Source: Pipra filicauda (Eukaryota > Chordata > Aves > Passeriformes > Pipridae). From it: a DNA stretch of 64,000 bases. The notes under the pieces are model-generated. The model was given only the letters and a program-made list of their open reading frames with translations, searched no databases and was not told where the DNA came from. The first letter of the stretch is position 1, and every line of letters begins with the position of its first letter. Shown here piece by piece: positions 28,139 through 38,875 of this stretch. The position numbers were made by a program, and so were the translations under genes. Location: contig NW_024104378.1 of assembly GCF_003945595.2 (NCBI RefSeq), positions 861,489 through 925,488 of the forward strand, given 5' to 3'.

Positions 28139-28152
28139 CCTCCTTTTTCCCT
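28139..28152 (+). promoter_or_regulatory. 5' terminal oligopyrimidine (TOP) start
   Basis: cctcctttttccct is an uninterrupted pyrimidine run at the expected distance from the TATA box. By analogy with SNHG5, GAS5 and ribosomal-protein genes, transcription should begin at a C in this run. The spliced RNA would then be growth-regulated through TOP control. The exact start base cannot be fixed from sequence alone. Confidence 0.75.
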
Positions 28153-28429
28153 GCGGAGCGTCCGCTGTGAAGCTGCGTGGTAAGGCGCTCAGGACTGCGG
28201 GGTGTGCCGCAGCCCCAGCGCGGTTGGGGGTGGGCCGCGGCTTTTTCCCTGCGCTTGGCCGTTCGGGAGGGTTGCCCGCGGCGCCGCTCGCGTAGTACTC
28301 GAGGATGGAGCTGGCAGGTGAGGCTCGGAGGCGTGCGTAGGGCTGGCCGTAATCCTGCCGCAGGGCCGCGGCCGCCCGTGCACGGCGCCCCGCGGGCAGC
28401 CCCAGGGGTGCGAGGGGACCCAGGGGCGG

Positions 28430-28448
28430 ACTACGTGTCCCAGCACGC
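28430..28448 (+). promoter_or_regulatory. ZNF143/SBS-type element, copy 1
   Basis: actacgtgtcccagcacgc resembles the ZNF143 consensus ACTACAATTCCCAGCATGC, with four differences by eye. It lies about 290 bases downstream of the start, within intron 1 and inside the CpG island. Confidence 0.65.
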
Positions 28449-28465
28449 CCGCGGGTGACTCCCCG

Positions 28466-28472
28466 CCGGAAG
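28466..28472 (+). promoter_or_regulatory. ETS/GABPA core between the ZNF143-type elements
   Basis: ccggaag matches the ETS-family core and is flanked by the two ZNF143-like elements. Motif pairing of this kind is common in housekeeping promoters. Confidence 0.5.
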
Positions 28473-28491
28473 CGCAGTCCCGCGGCGCACT

Positions 28492-28510
28492 GCGCGCTGG
28501 GAACGGTAGT
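28492..28510 (-). promoter_or_regulatory. ZNF143/SBS-type element, copy 2 (inverted)
   Basis: The reverse complement reads actaccgttcccagcgcgc, again close to ACTACAATTCCCAGCATGC with four differences. It faces copy 1, 62 bases away. Confidence 0.65.
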
Positions 28511-31500
28511 CGCGGCGGGGACCCACCAGGCTCTGCCTGGCCCGCGCCATTTTGCTTTTCCGGTGCGGCAGGGACTGGTGCGGGGATGCAGAGCCCGGCG
28601 GTGCTCTCAGCCACCGGCCGGGGCACCCTCCCCTTTTGGGAACCTTCTAAAATGTTGGCTAGTGCAGAGGAATGAAATAAAACATGCCAGTGAGAACGAG
28701 GTAGGTGTTCGTTCCAGTAAAAGTTTCGGTCTCGTTGAACGAGGCGGAGCCGCCTTGTTCCTGTGGCACAGGGTTCGTGCACGCGTTTGTGTTGTCTGTA
28801 TGTTTTGGAGGGCTCAGCCATCGGCATCGTGGGATTGTCCTACTGCAGAAGACTTCTAAAAATACTGTGAAATTCACGTATCATGCCAAGGGAAAAAAAA
28901 ACAAACATAACTTTTACTTGATTTTTAATGTAAACCATAGAATTAACGTTTTAAACTAACGATGTTTCCTTTGCTTTTTAGACAATGACACAGCAGAATA
29001 AGTGGACATGTATTAGAGAACAGAGAAAAAAACCCACCTCCCCAAAAAGCTTCCTGTGGCCTTAAAAAGCCTTTTTTCCCCCTTGCAGTGCTGATCTCAC
29101 TGAGCTGTGGTACTTCTGGAAACATGGGAAATACAATTAAAAAAACCAGCTATGATTCTAGGTTCTTATCTGCAAATAAAGATGAGGAGGATATGGTTGG
29201 ATTCATGTAGGAAGTTGTCGGGTGCATTCATTCAGTGTTGAATTAGCTTGTCTTTATGATAGCCTGAATCACACATGAGATTACTAAAGAGTAAAATCCT
29301 CACACTCAATAACTGAAGTTTAAAGTAAAAATGTTTATTACACCCACTATGTGGAAGCTTAACTCGAGGTTTTCCATAGCTTAAATTGTTTTTGTTAACT
29401 GAATCAAAATGTGTGATGTTATCTTTCCACGATTGCTGCATTTATTTGATCTGTGTAGTGCAGAGTGAGAAACATTTTCATGGGAACGTGCATATTTTGA
29501 GTATTGTGTATGGTAAAACATACTTCGTCATGCATTTCTTCTGCTGGTTGAGTCAGTGGATTTTGATACTTGCTACCTGCTTGAAACAATTTTTTAAACC
29601 AGTGGAAATCAGTTCTTCTACTTAGAGGACTGAAATCTTGGAATGATGAATTGTCATTGAAAATGCTTTACAGTGAAGTTTAACAGCAGGTACATGCAGT
29701 TATTTCTACAATGCTTTTAATATGAGATTGAAAGGTGATATAACTCACAACTCCTTTGTTACTTAAAACTGCATTTCTTGCTGCTTTTCTTCAGCGAACT
29801 TGTTGGGTAGAGATTGTTGACAATTGTCTCATGATGTGTGACTTATTGGCCTGGTAATACGAATCTACTGATTTCAAGTTTTAAGTTTGTTCACTCTTTG
29901 TTTTTAGGTATGATGGAGAGGAGATTTTCTATTGTGTCCAGTACATTGTGCTTTAAGGTAACAGTTCTGGAGTTTTTATTATTGTTGCTCTAGAAGTAAT
30001 ACTGCATTTCTGTTACTGATCAAGTTAATAAATGCTTCCATTTCTTAATTGGTTTCCATATTTCTGTCTGTCAAAAGTATGGGGAGTTTTAAGTGTCGTG
30101 GGGTTGTCATCTTTGTATGGCTACTAAGTGGGACAAAAAGGAAAACCAGTACACTGTATTTTCATAGCTGCCATCAAACCGATGAGTAAATATTTGATAA
30201 TTTTAAGGTTTGGTGCTCTTTGCTGAGTTAGTCAGCCCATAGGTCAGTTCTTAGTTGCATTTCTTTTGATGTGGCATTTATATTAACACGAAGACCCAGG
30301 TCACAAATGACTTGGTTAGCTTGTGCTAAATTATACTGATTGTTGAGGTGGTGTGAGTTAGCTGTCTGCCTTGGATATGTATTTGAGTTAATATACATAC
30401 ATGACCATATTTAAATGTAATTACTGAGGTGATGATCCTGCAAACTAACGGACAAGCAGTATTGCATTGTGAATAAATGCATGGCCACTCAAATATTTTT
30501 GAATAAAAAGCTTGAATGTCTTCGGTCTTCAGCCATTGTCATGGTTGCAAAAGAGTTCCAAACCAATTCAGGGTAACTTTTTCCTAGTGCGTAGAAAATT
30601 TCAGCTTGTCGGGTGTTAAAGACTGTTCCAGAAGAATATTGAATTTATGGAAAAGTCAATTTTTAGTGCTTGATGATCGTTTCTGACATAGTAACGTGAT
30701 AGATGATGCTAGACCATAGCAAGAGATGTTTTCTAATTTAAAAGATAATTTTTTGCTTATTTTTAATTTTAGCACTTCATGGAAGCACTATCACATGTAG
30801 AAGAATACTTGTTACACCCAAGTGGATTTTCCTGAAAGCTATGTATGTTTCAAATGATTAGTGGAGATAAATTAATGATAAGTGGATTAGTGTAATATGT
30901 GCATGATCAAATTAGTAGCTGCCAAATTATTAGCTTTAAAATAATCATTAAGTCATTAGCTTTAAAATAATCATAAAAGATATCATTATATTTTAGGCAT
31001 GTTTGACATGGTTTAAAACTGTGTAGGCTGGAGGAATTACGAAGTTTTTGTGTCAGAGCTGGTAAAATGCCTATCTGAAGTGTTCATGCTAAATCTGAAA
31101 TATTACCTCAATATGGCTTTTAATTTGTGAATTTGCGCTTTATTGGGCGATTGATGTAAGAAAGTGTTCAGACAAAGAAGAAGGGAGCATCCAGAGACTT
31201 GTTAATGTAAATATGCGAATGTTGCAATTTTTTAATAAAAATGTATATTTGTTATTTAAAAGTATAGTTGATATTCTCACCTTTTTGAAAGAAAGGATCT
31301 ATATCCGATTTAGTTTGACTCAAATGCTTACAACCAGTTGTTACAAAAGTAAAATTCAGTTGTTCTTGCTTGTGTTATAGTATTTATGAACATGTTGTAA
31401 TTTATTATTTTACTCAAATTTTTAGAGTGCATGAACAGTTTCTAGTAATTGGAATGTGAGGCATCCTGAAGATTTCCTGGCAACAGGAATTACAACAGGT

Positions 31501-31649
31501 AGAGGTAATATTGATGCAGCAGTGGAAATTTTTGGTTTAAAGTAATGCATTCCCTTTTCAGTACATTGCACATGAAAGACATAAAGCTTATTTTGTGGAA
31601 TATATGAATGTATGAGTGGTGTTATAGTTCCCAGTCACTGGTATTTAAG

Positions 31650-31728
31650 TGGTGTATAGTAATAAAACTGCCAAACTTGATACATTGCTGAGAAACTTCG
31701 TATGGATCTGGCTCCTGAGATGAAAGCA
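31650..31728 (+). pseudogene. Decayed SNORD50-like copy A
   Basis: The 3' half aligns with the intact SNORD50: gctgagaaacttcgtatggatctggctcctgag matches its gttgaaaaactt, tacggatccgg and tctgag blocks at about two thirds of positions. Box D is CTGA at 31715-31718. The expected box C position holds tagtaat, so box C is destroyed and no terminal stem is visible. It lies in the intron after exon 4. This is a probable relic. The similarity over the 5' half is close to chance. Confidence 0.45.
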
Positions 31729-31863
31729 CTTAATCTTTCAGTCACTATCCCAGTTGGTGTTACTTTTACTGCTGCCCCTGTGTACAAGTCAGGTGCCAGC
31801 ATGCGCCAGGTTGTGAATAAGAATGTTGGTGCATTATTTAAACCCATCTCAGGTCCGTGTTGA
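31681..31863 (+). other. Unexplained 60-codon open stretch with candidate exon
   Basis: A plus-strand frame is open from 31681 to the TGA at 31861-31863. It contains segments such as MDLAPEMKALNLSVTIPVGV and AAPVYKSGAS, while a minus-strand frame is also open over 31635-31847. I recognise neither. A good acceptor (aatctttcag, ending 31740) and candidate donors (gtcag|gtgcc at 31790; gccag|gttgtg at 31810) suggest an additional SNHG5 exon here. The open frame may be accidental or may be the remains of a transposable element. Confidence 0.3.
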
Positions 31864-32539
31864 CATGAATATGTACTGTTTCAAATGCTTGCATCTTTAA
31901 AGAGCACGGGGAGAGGGAAGTGTTAGACCCCTGTAATTGGAGGTATCCTGCCTTACAGCAGGTAAATAAGCATTAGCCAGGTATGGTAAGTAAGTGTTGC
32001 TGCTGGTATTTGAAAGCTAGTGATGATGTTTGCACTTTGACCCTCTTAGGACTGTTTATTTAGGGCTCGCTCAGATGTGAGCAGTTAAGAAAAGCAAGTC
32101 ACTTTATTGCTCTGGGGTTTGAGTATATTCACAGGTTGGTTTTAGTTAGAAAGTTAGTGTAAGAACTTCTAACTTTCCCGTCTTACTACACATCTGCAAC
32201 TTTATTCCACTTGTTATTCAAGACAGGTACCTTTAAATACCTTGCTAACTACCAGCACTTTCTTTTGAAGAACAGGTTTTGTGTGAGTGAAACTTCTTGT
32301 GCAACACTGCTGCCTATAAAATGCTGTATTGTTTAGACAGGCACTATTGCAAGTAGGAAGTGGTATGACTTACATGGCTGATGTAGAGAAAAGTTGGAAG
32401 TAGCAAACCTTGCTAGTGTCGCTAACCAGTGCATTTTATGTCTTTGCTGAGATGCTTGCATGCTGCTTCTCAATTGAAGGTATGAATGCCAATAAATGTC
32501 AAAGCTTCCTAACCAAGTAAAGCTTAAAACCACTGGTAT

Positions 32540-32598
32540 GTCTGATCAGTGAAGAACCTATCCCAAACCACATGTGAATCTGGCTTCTGAGTTTAGAC
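32540..32598 (+). pseudogene. Diverged SNORD50 paralogue, copy B
   Basis: The first 31 bases match the intact SNORD50 at 26 positions, including the guide core cctatccc and the flanking tgtct. Box D CTGA lies at 32587-32590 within ttctgag. Box C is gtgaaga at 32549-32555, with one change from gtgatga. The D' box and the middle of the RNA, including the C' region, are missing, which leaves about 59 nt instead of 80. The outer stem keeps only gtct/agac. It lies in the intron before exon 5. The body is too short for a normal C/D RNA and box C is damaged, so it is probably non-functional. Confidence 0.7.
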
Positions 32599-33278
32599 TA
32601 ACACTAGAACAGGTGAAGCATTTGAAGGTGCTCAGTTTCATAGTCTGTATGTACCTTGAAACTCAGCAAAACTGGTTTCAGTAATGGTAATCTTTTAAAA
32701 TGCTGTTTTATAAAACTGCATTATTGTCAGCCCCATTTAAAAGAAAGAGGTGACATGTAAATTGTTGTATTAGAAATAGCATATTTGAAGTCGAGTCTTC
32801 TAATTAGTTTCTCAGGACTTAGTGTATTGATACTAATCCAACACATTGAATAATGCAGTTTGGACTGTATAAGAGCCTAAATAGGTGGCAAGTTGTAATT
32901 CTGGGTGATGGAAGAAAACTTTCCTGAACTAATAAACTTTTTTTTTTTTAACAGGAAAATGGGCCAAAATGTAGGAACTTACTTTTAGAAGCTTTTAGCT
33001 TATTCAGGTATGTAACTGAAAAGGTTCTAAATATTTTCTCATTTTAAGCCTAAAATAACTGTGCTTACAGTTCAATTTTTTTTGTATTATGACAGTTATT
33101 AATATACTTCATTGATTAATGATATGTTAAGTCATAGTTGGCATTTAAAAATACTTGTTCCCTAAAGCACAATGTGTGCTGATAGCTGTGCCTAAGCTTA
33201 GTTAGCTTTCAAACCTATGTACTTTATTACTGAAATACAGTAATGTTCCCTACTATATTTGTTTTCTGTATTGCCTTT

Positions 33279-33358
33279 GTCTCATCTGTGATGATCCTAT
33301 CCCGAACCTGAATCCCCTGTTGAAAAACTTAATACGGATCCGGAATCTGAGACGAGAC
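33279..33358 (+). ncRNA. SNORD50: Box C/D small nucleolar RNA SNORD50 (U50)
   Basis: A complete C/D snoRNA. The terminal stem pairs gtctcatc (33279-33286) with gacgagac (33351-33358), with one A-C mismatch. Box C is gtgatga at 33288-33294, D' is ctga at 33308-33311, a weak C' is gttgaaa near 33319-33325, and box D is ctga at 33347-33350. The guide before D' contains cctatcccgaac, the hallmark of the U50 family, and the segment before D is acggatccgg. U50 directs 2'-O-methylation of 28S rRNA (C2848 in human numbering, from memory) as part of a fibrillarin snoRNP in the nucleolus. It is intronic, between host exons 5 and 6, with the box D about 155 bases upstream of the acceptor, so it should be released by exonucleolytic trimming after splicing. 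Confidence 0.95.
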
Positions 33359-35025
33359 CAAAATATTTGATTTAAACTTCCAGAAAAGTATTGTACTGTC
33401 TTTGGTTTTAGTTTTGGGGGGTTTTTTAAAGAAATAGTAACAATTTATACCAAATGCTGTGTGCTTATGTGCAAATTGAAATTTCACTCTTGCTCTCTGT
33501 TTGCAGTGATGAGCTGGACACTTTGTCAGAGCTGTCTGACAAATGTGGATGATCAGTAACCAGGAAGAAGTTACACCTGAAAAGATCTGTGGCTTGGAGT
33601 GGGATGCTGTGCTTTTACATCCTGCTGAAACAGCTGCTGCAACTTTGTTTAGTAGATGCTGTTTTCAGAAACTGCATATAGACCAAAATCACTGTCTGCG
33701 TGTCTAAAATAGTGCCTTACTAAAATATTAAGCTGCCCTCTCTAGGAAGGATAGCAGCAAAATTAGCGAAATGAATGTTGAGCATTAATACATGGAAAAC
33801 CCCCTGAGCAGTTACCCTTTTAAAATACTGTATTGGTTACACGTTCTGATACTGAAAATCTGCGATAACTCAGGACAACAGAGCTCACATGCGAGCCCTG
33901 TAAAGACAAGGGAGAGCAAAATGAGTACACAAATGCAAACCAGGGAGTCTGTGTTTTGAGGGTGATGTCATCCAGGAAATGGGAGAAAGTATAGAAGGTG
34001 ATGGTGTTACGGAAGCATAAACCTGAAACACTTGTAAGAAAGAAAAAAATATGTCTTCAGATCGCATCATAGTTTGTATCAGTTGAGGAACCAAGGAGTT
34101 GGGTTTTTATTGACTGCCACTTAGGCATGGAAAGACTAGTACCGCAACAGTGGAACTGCTCCTTGAGGAACACACTGGCAATATTAGCTGCTTGCAGTGT
34201 GGGGAGAAGAGGTCAGTGGTGGGAAAAGAGACCACATACACTAGAACTTGTGCTTTAGACAGTCACTTGAAAAGTACCAGTGCTGTATCACAGTAGCAGC
34301 ATATTTGCTGTATTTGTCAAATTGTCACTCTTACACAGAGGAATGAAGGCTCATAAATTGGTCACCAAGTAAATTGGATTTTCAAGATGACTGTGTATGA
34401 CTCCATCTGCCTTAAAATGTCAAGCCTAATTGTCAGAAATGCTTTATGAAGGAAGAAACACGAGAATGGCATAATAACTAACAATTAAAAGAGCTACAGT
34501 TACTGAATCATTTTGAAATGCACCAAAATACATAAAAACAACCCTAAAGTCTGCAACCAAAAATAACAGCATTGGGTGCTAGCAGCTCTCTAGAGAAATT
34601 CCTATAACTCATGGAGTGTGCCTGTGATAAGTGACAAATACCATGTAAATCCCAATTTTCTACCTGAGCAGTATGAAGTGCAAGACACTACCAGGAACAG
34701 CACATGAACTATTGAAATTTAAAGTAAGTGTCCAATAGATTACTAAAATGTATGCTAAGGTACTGACAAAATTCCAGGTGTGTATTGCCTCACTGAGCAT
34801 CTCCTATAGTTTATTATTGTTAATAAGCAGCGGCCAGCTGCTTTTCAGCAAGCAGCTGTAAATCAGTCTCTTGAATGTTGGAATCTTCAGAAATTTACTA
34901 CAGAACAGCTTTCCCTTCGTCTCTTTCAACAGGCTTTATTTCTGTGTTTCTCAGAATGGTAGGTATTTCCATGTGCCATGTTTTGTACATGCTTTCCCTT
35001 GAATAAAGATGAGGATGTGAAAAAC

Positions 35026-38000
35026 TTGCCTGTTGCCCATCAGGTGTGTATCACACCACAGTGTTCCCTGACTGCTTGTTAATTGCAAGAGCTAGGAAGG
35101 CAATGTGGCCTTGTGCTGCCTTTTGCAGCATGTACTGGACACATGATGTTCCACATAGTGTTTAAATGATGCCAGGACAACAAACTTGGTAATCCCATAC
35201 TTCAGAATTGGGAAGGGACTGGTCTCCATCTGCCCACTGCAGTTCTGTGAAAAGTCTGGGTGCTGTTGGCAGCATCTGGTGAAGCTGCTTGGATGGTAAG
35301 TCTGGAGGTTGCTAGTCTGAGCTAGGTCTGTCTTATGGAGGTTGAAAAGATGCAAAGGACAGGGATGCTTAATACGACAGCAATATTTGATAAGTACTTT
35401 GTTAGATACTCAAAAGGATTTGCATGACTTCGTTGTGGGGTCAGAAGAGTGTGGTATGTGTTTTGGACTAAAGGTACCATCTTTTTATCCTTTGGGCTGA
35501 TAATACAAAATGAGAAAACTTTTAAGGAGATAATGCCATGTGTACATCCAGTAAAATTAGTGTCGGTTTGTCTTGTGATGTTGGGGATCAAAGTTTCAGG
35601 ATTGTGGGTGGTACTTCAGATACCCAAAACACATTTGTTGGAGATGGTCTTGGATGTAGGATTGGCAGCATTAGAAAAAGGGTGTTACTGTGCATTTCTG
35701 TGGTGAAGCCCTGTAAAGAAGCATTGTTTTAGTCATGAAAAAGATTTGCCTCACTTATCAGAAAAAGGTAGATGTGGCCAGTGATGAGGCATATTGGATA
35801 TTGAGCTGCAAAACTCTGTATGAATGTTCCTGTATGGCCACAGAAAACGGGTCGTGGATGAAAAATGTGTATTAGTCTAGAAAGTCTGGTATTTGCAAAC
35901 ATGAACAAATGTTTTAACCATGATACTCCAGAGGTTTTGGAATGTGGGACTAGTGAAAGTGATGCAAGAAGGTCATTTTTGTAACCAGTTTTAAAATGGC
36001 AAGTAGCTTTTTTGCTTTGTGGGAGAGAGATAACGTTTGCAAACCACTTGTGGATTTAGTTCTGGTGTGGTTTTTGGAGTGATGTTTTATACAAGTGATT
36101 GAGATGGGGAGTAATTGTGAAGGGTTACTCTGATACATTTGGAACACGTGGCATGAGATTTCTCTGTGCAAAAGCACTTCATTAAACTTCAGTTTTACAA
36201 AACAGATTGTTAGATTTAAAGCTTTAACTGGAGATTTGTGCAGTAGAGTGCATGAAAGCAGTTTGCTTTTTTGTGTTTTAGTCTGGTGAAATCTTGCACT
36301 AACCGTCATTAGTGTTGAGCTTAGAAGCGTCACATGGCTGTTGGGCTGTGGTCCAAGAAATCAGTGGTTAGACAAACTTTGTTCTGGAATGTTGCCATGT
36401 ATCCCTCTTAGTACCAAGGTAAAAAAGCAGTCTTTTTTTAATTGAGTGGTGGGCTTACAAGCAAAAGGAGTACCTTGCAACTGCAAGTAAGATAGAAGAG
36501 TTGACTCTGCATAAATGCTTTGCTACTATTTAATAAGGTCTTTGTTAAGGTGGGAAGTTTGTCTTGTTGAGGAACTCGTCTTGCTGGTGAAAGCTGTAGA
36601 TCTATAAACAAGAGTTGCAAGTGAGTCAAACTAAGCTAGCAGTGGTTATCTTGCCACAGCACCCGCACTGCTACGTGAGTGCCAGTGCTGGTGTGATGCC
36701 TGCTTGAAGTAGTAGATCTTAGTGAACTGGAATTTCAGTGTAAGCTGTGCTGTCAGCCTGCCATTCTGCAGAGAACTGTGTGGCTGTGGCTGCAGCCATA
36801 TTGTGTGCTGGTGTTGGAGTTGTCATCTGGAGCAGACAAGGTCTTAATTGTATAAGTTTGCCATATAAAGTTTGAGTACGTGTTTTGCCAGTTAAAATTC
36901 AGCACTGAAATTAAATATCAATTGGTAGAGAAAGATGCTCCTTAAGACATTTAAACATGGACACAGCAGAGTGAGCAAGTGTTTGTTTGACTTTGCCCAA
37001 GGAAAGGTATTTCAATTGAAGGGTGTTTAGCCCTGACTTTAGTAGTTTTTCTGCACGTCCCCTCCCACAGTTTAGAGGACAAAGTTTGAGTTATAATCCA
37101 AAGTATGAATGAATTTACAAATAAATGGTGATTTCAGGTGAGTGGAGCACAGATGGAGGCCTTTGTATGCTATGTAAATGCATGTGTCTGATGATTTGCA
37201 TTTTCTGCTTTTTGGTGTTACAACTGGTGTTACAAGCATTTTTGCTTGTCTACCATTGTCTGTTTCCCTTGGAGGATATAAATGGGGGAAGTAAAATGAT
37301 GAATTCCATTTTCTTTTGAACATCATGTGGCTTTTTAGTTGATAGTCCAGTTGAGCTATCAGGGCTATGAAGACAGTACTTCTCTGCCATTGTCTCAAAC
37401 TTCCTGCAAGCTCCGGAGGACAAAGTGGTGTTTGATGCTCAGAAGAATGGCTGTATTGAGTAGGACAAAGTCTGCCTCGTTCAGTATTCTGTCTGAGGAT
37501 GACCGTATAAGGAACAGGAGAAGGATAGAGAGCCTTTCCAGCAGTTTTCTTGGGAATTTCCTGAGGAGATTTTGATTTGTATTTGAATACTACTTGGCAA
37601 TTATGACCTATGCCCATTTAAAAAAGATTTGAAAAATGAATGATACGTGGGCTGTAAATTAGATGAAGTAGTGGGTATGTTAGTAATTGTAGGGAGGATG
37701 AGATTGGGAGAGGGCTGAAGTAAAAGCGCTTTTTTTTTTTTCCTCTTTGAAGCTGATGTCCCTTTCAATTCTCACATTAACAGAAAAGGTGGTAAGTGGA
37801 GTTCAGCGAAGGCCCCAGTGCTAAGCCAGCTTTGCTGTTTAACTGAGGTATGTTGGAGGTGAAAATCTGAAGTACTGATGTGTGCTCATACATTCAGTAC
37901 CCCGAGCTACACTTCATACCTCAGGCTTCTCACCAGAGCAGTAATAGCTGCTTTTTTTTCCCCTGAGATTGGAGTTCTCCACAGCTGAAGGAGCACTCTT

Positions 38001-38343
38001 CCAGCAACAGTGGTACTAGTTTTATAGTTCCAGGTGAAGAATGATTAAAATCTGTCCTAAAATGAAGTTCAGTCATTTTTTTTATTTATATGGAAAGGTG
38101 GAAAGAGATGAATGGACTGAAATAAATCAAATGCTTAGTCCTTACTTTGAAATTGGTAAATTGATTGGAAAGGTATTTTTAAACTGGCTTAAGATCATTA
38201 AAGCTGTGTGCTTCATCTTACCCTGACAAAATAGGAAATAATTTGCCCTAGATTTAGCTTGTTTTTTTTTCTATCAGAGTGAGGAATGTTGCAGATACCA
38301 GAGTCCAGAAAAAAAACATTAGAGACTTAAACTCTTTTGTATC
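35026..38343. other. Intergenic between SNHG5 and SYNCRIP, no gene seen
   Basis: AT-rich sequence with several open frames (for example minus strand 37072-37617, 181 codons; minus strand 35950-36333, 127 codons) that show no family I recognise and overlap frames on the other strand. There is no CpG island, no snoRNA boxes in usable order and no clear repeat. Part of it could belong to a longer SNHG5 transcript. Confidence 0.5.
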
Positions 38344-38875
38344 TGTTGTGATTTAACCCCAGTTGGTAACTAAGTACCACACTGCTGCTTGCTCACCTCT
38401 GCCCTAGTAAGATGGAGAGGAGAACAGGAAAAAAGGTAAAAGCCATGGGTTGAAATAAGAGAATTGAAATGAGATACGGTAATTGTAACATTAAGGGGAC
38501 AACAAAGAGAAACCCCAAGACAGACAAATGATGCATAATACGATTGCTCACCACCTGCTGACTGATGCCTAGATTGAGAAATGATCCATGACTTGTGGCC
38601 AGTTTCCCCCAGTTTATATATTGGGCATGATGTGCTATGGTATGGAATATCCCTTTGGCCAAATTGGATCAGCAGCTGTCCTAACCATGCTTCCAGCTTG
38701 TTGTGCCCCTCCTCTCTGGCAGAGCCTGAGATACTAAAAAGTCCCTGACTTTTGGTTATTGTTAAGTGGTGCTTACCCCAACATCAGTGTTATCAACACT
38801 GTTCTCATACTGAATCTAAACTACATCACTGAATCAGCTATTAAGAAGAAAACTATCCCAGCCAAAAACAGGACA
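38344..38875 (-). mobile_element. Solo LTR of an avian endogenous retrovirus (minus strand)
   Basis: Read on the minus strand, it starts tgtcctg and ends ttaaatcacaaca, with TG...CA termini. Recognisable blocks in between are cagtatgagaacagtgttgata, ggccaaagggatattccataccat, a TATA region (cccaatatataaactggggg) and a region with tcatttgtctgtc before the 3' end. This order matches a solo LTR I know as abundant in non-galliform birds. At 532 bp it looks full length. No internal retroviral genes are attached, so it is the product of LTR-LTR recombination. No clear 5-bp target duplication is visible (gtatc versus ggaga), which fits an old insertion. Confidence 0.8.

Larger units (their letters stand above)
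27860..28630. promoter_or_regulatory. CpG island at the SNHG5 promoter
   Basis: An abrupt change from AT-rich desert to GC-rich, CpG-dense sequence (for example gcgccgcccgcacggtccggg and ggccgcggctttttccc). It spans the TATA box, the 5'TOP start, exon 1 and the first part of intron 1. A KLF/CACCC-type box (gggcgtggct, 28077-28086) precedes the TATA box. Open frames of 60-212 codons here are shadows of GC composition. Confidence 0.9.
28139..35025 (+). ncRNA. snoRNA host gene, SNHG5 homologue (non-coding)
   Basis: The transcription unit starts at the TOP tract, carries SNORD50 in an intron and lies upstream of SYNCRIP on the same strand, as SNHG5 does in mammals. Exons I can support from splice sites are: exon 1, 28139-28179 (donor g|gtaagg); exon 2, 29908-29957 (tttttag / aag|gtaac); exon 3, 30773-30842 (attttag / tat|gtatgt); exon 4, 31426-31498 (tttttag / cag|gtagag); exon 5, 32955-33007 (ttaacag / cag|gtatgt); and a last exon from 33507 (gtttgcag). 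A further exon starting at 31741 (ctttcag) is possible. The short exons carry no conserved open frame, as expected for a snoRNA host. The 3' end is uncertain: aataaa at 35002-35007 with a downstream gtgtgtat is the best polyadenylation site, but it implies a last exon longer than in human. Confidence 0.75.

Noticed and set aside
27744..28859. Open frames of 60-212 codons around the SNHG5 CpG island
   Set aside because: Composition shadows overlapping the TATA box, TOP start and splice donor; no family recognised.
30420..30530. Box C-like gtgatga at 30429 as a further snoRNA
   Set aside because: No CTGA box D within 50-120 bases and no outer stem; only the string tgatgatcct resembles SNORD50.
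30660..30740. ttgatga at 30672 and gatgatg nearby as a C/D snoRNA
   Set aside because: The only CTGA is about 10 bases downstream, too close, and no later box D or stem is present.
32020..32100. gtgatga near 32026 as a C/D snoRNA
   Set aside because: No CTGA at suitable distance (only ctcaga) and no terminal stem.
33507..33550. tgatgag...gtctgac at the start of the last SNHG5 exon as a snoRNA
   Set aside because: Box spacing of about 35 bases is too short and the segment directly follows a strong splice acceptor, so it is exon sequence.
37072..37617. 181-codon minus-strand frame as a gene
   Set aside because: No recognisable domain, overlapped by plus-strand frames, and no promoter or splice context.
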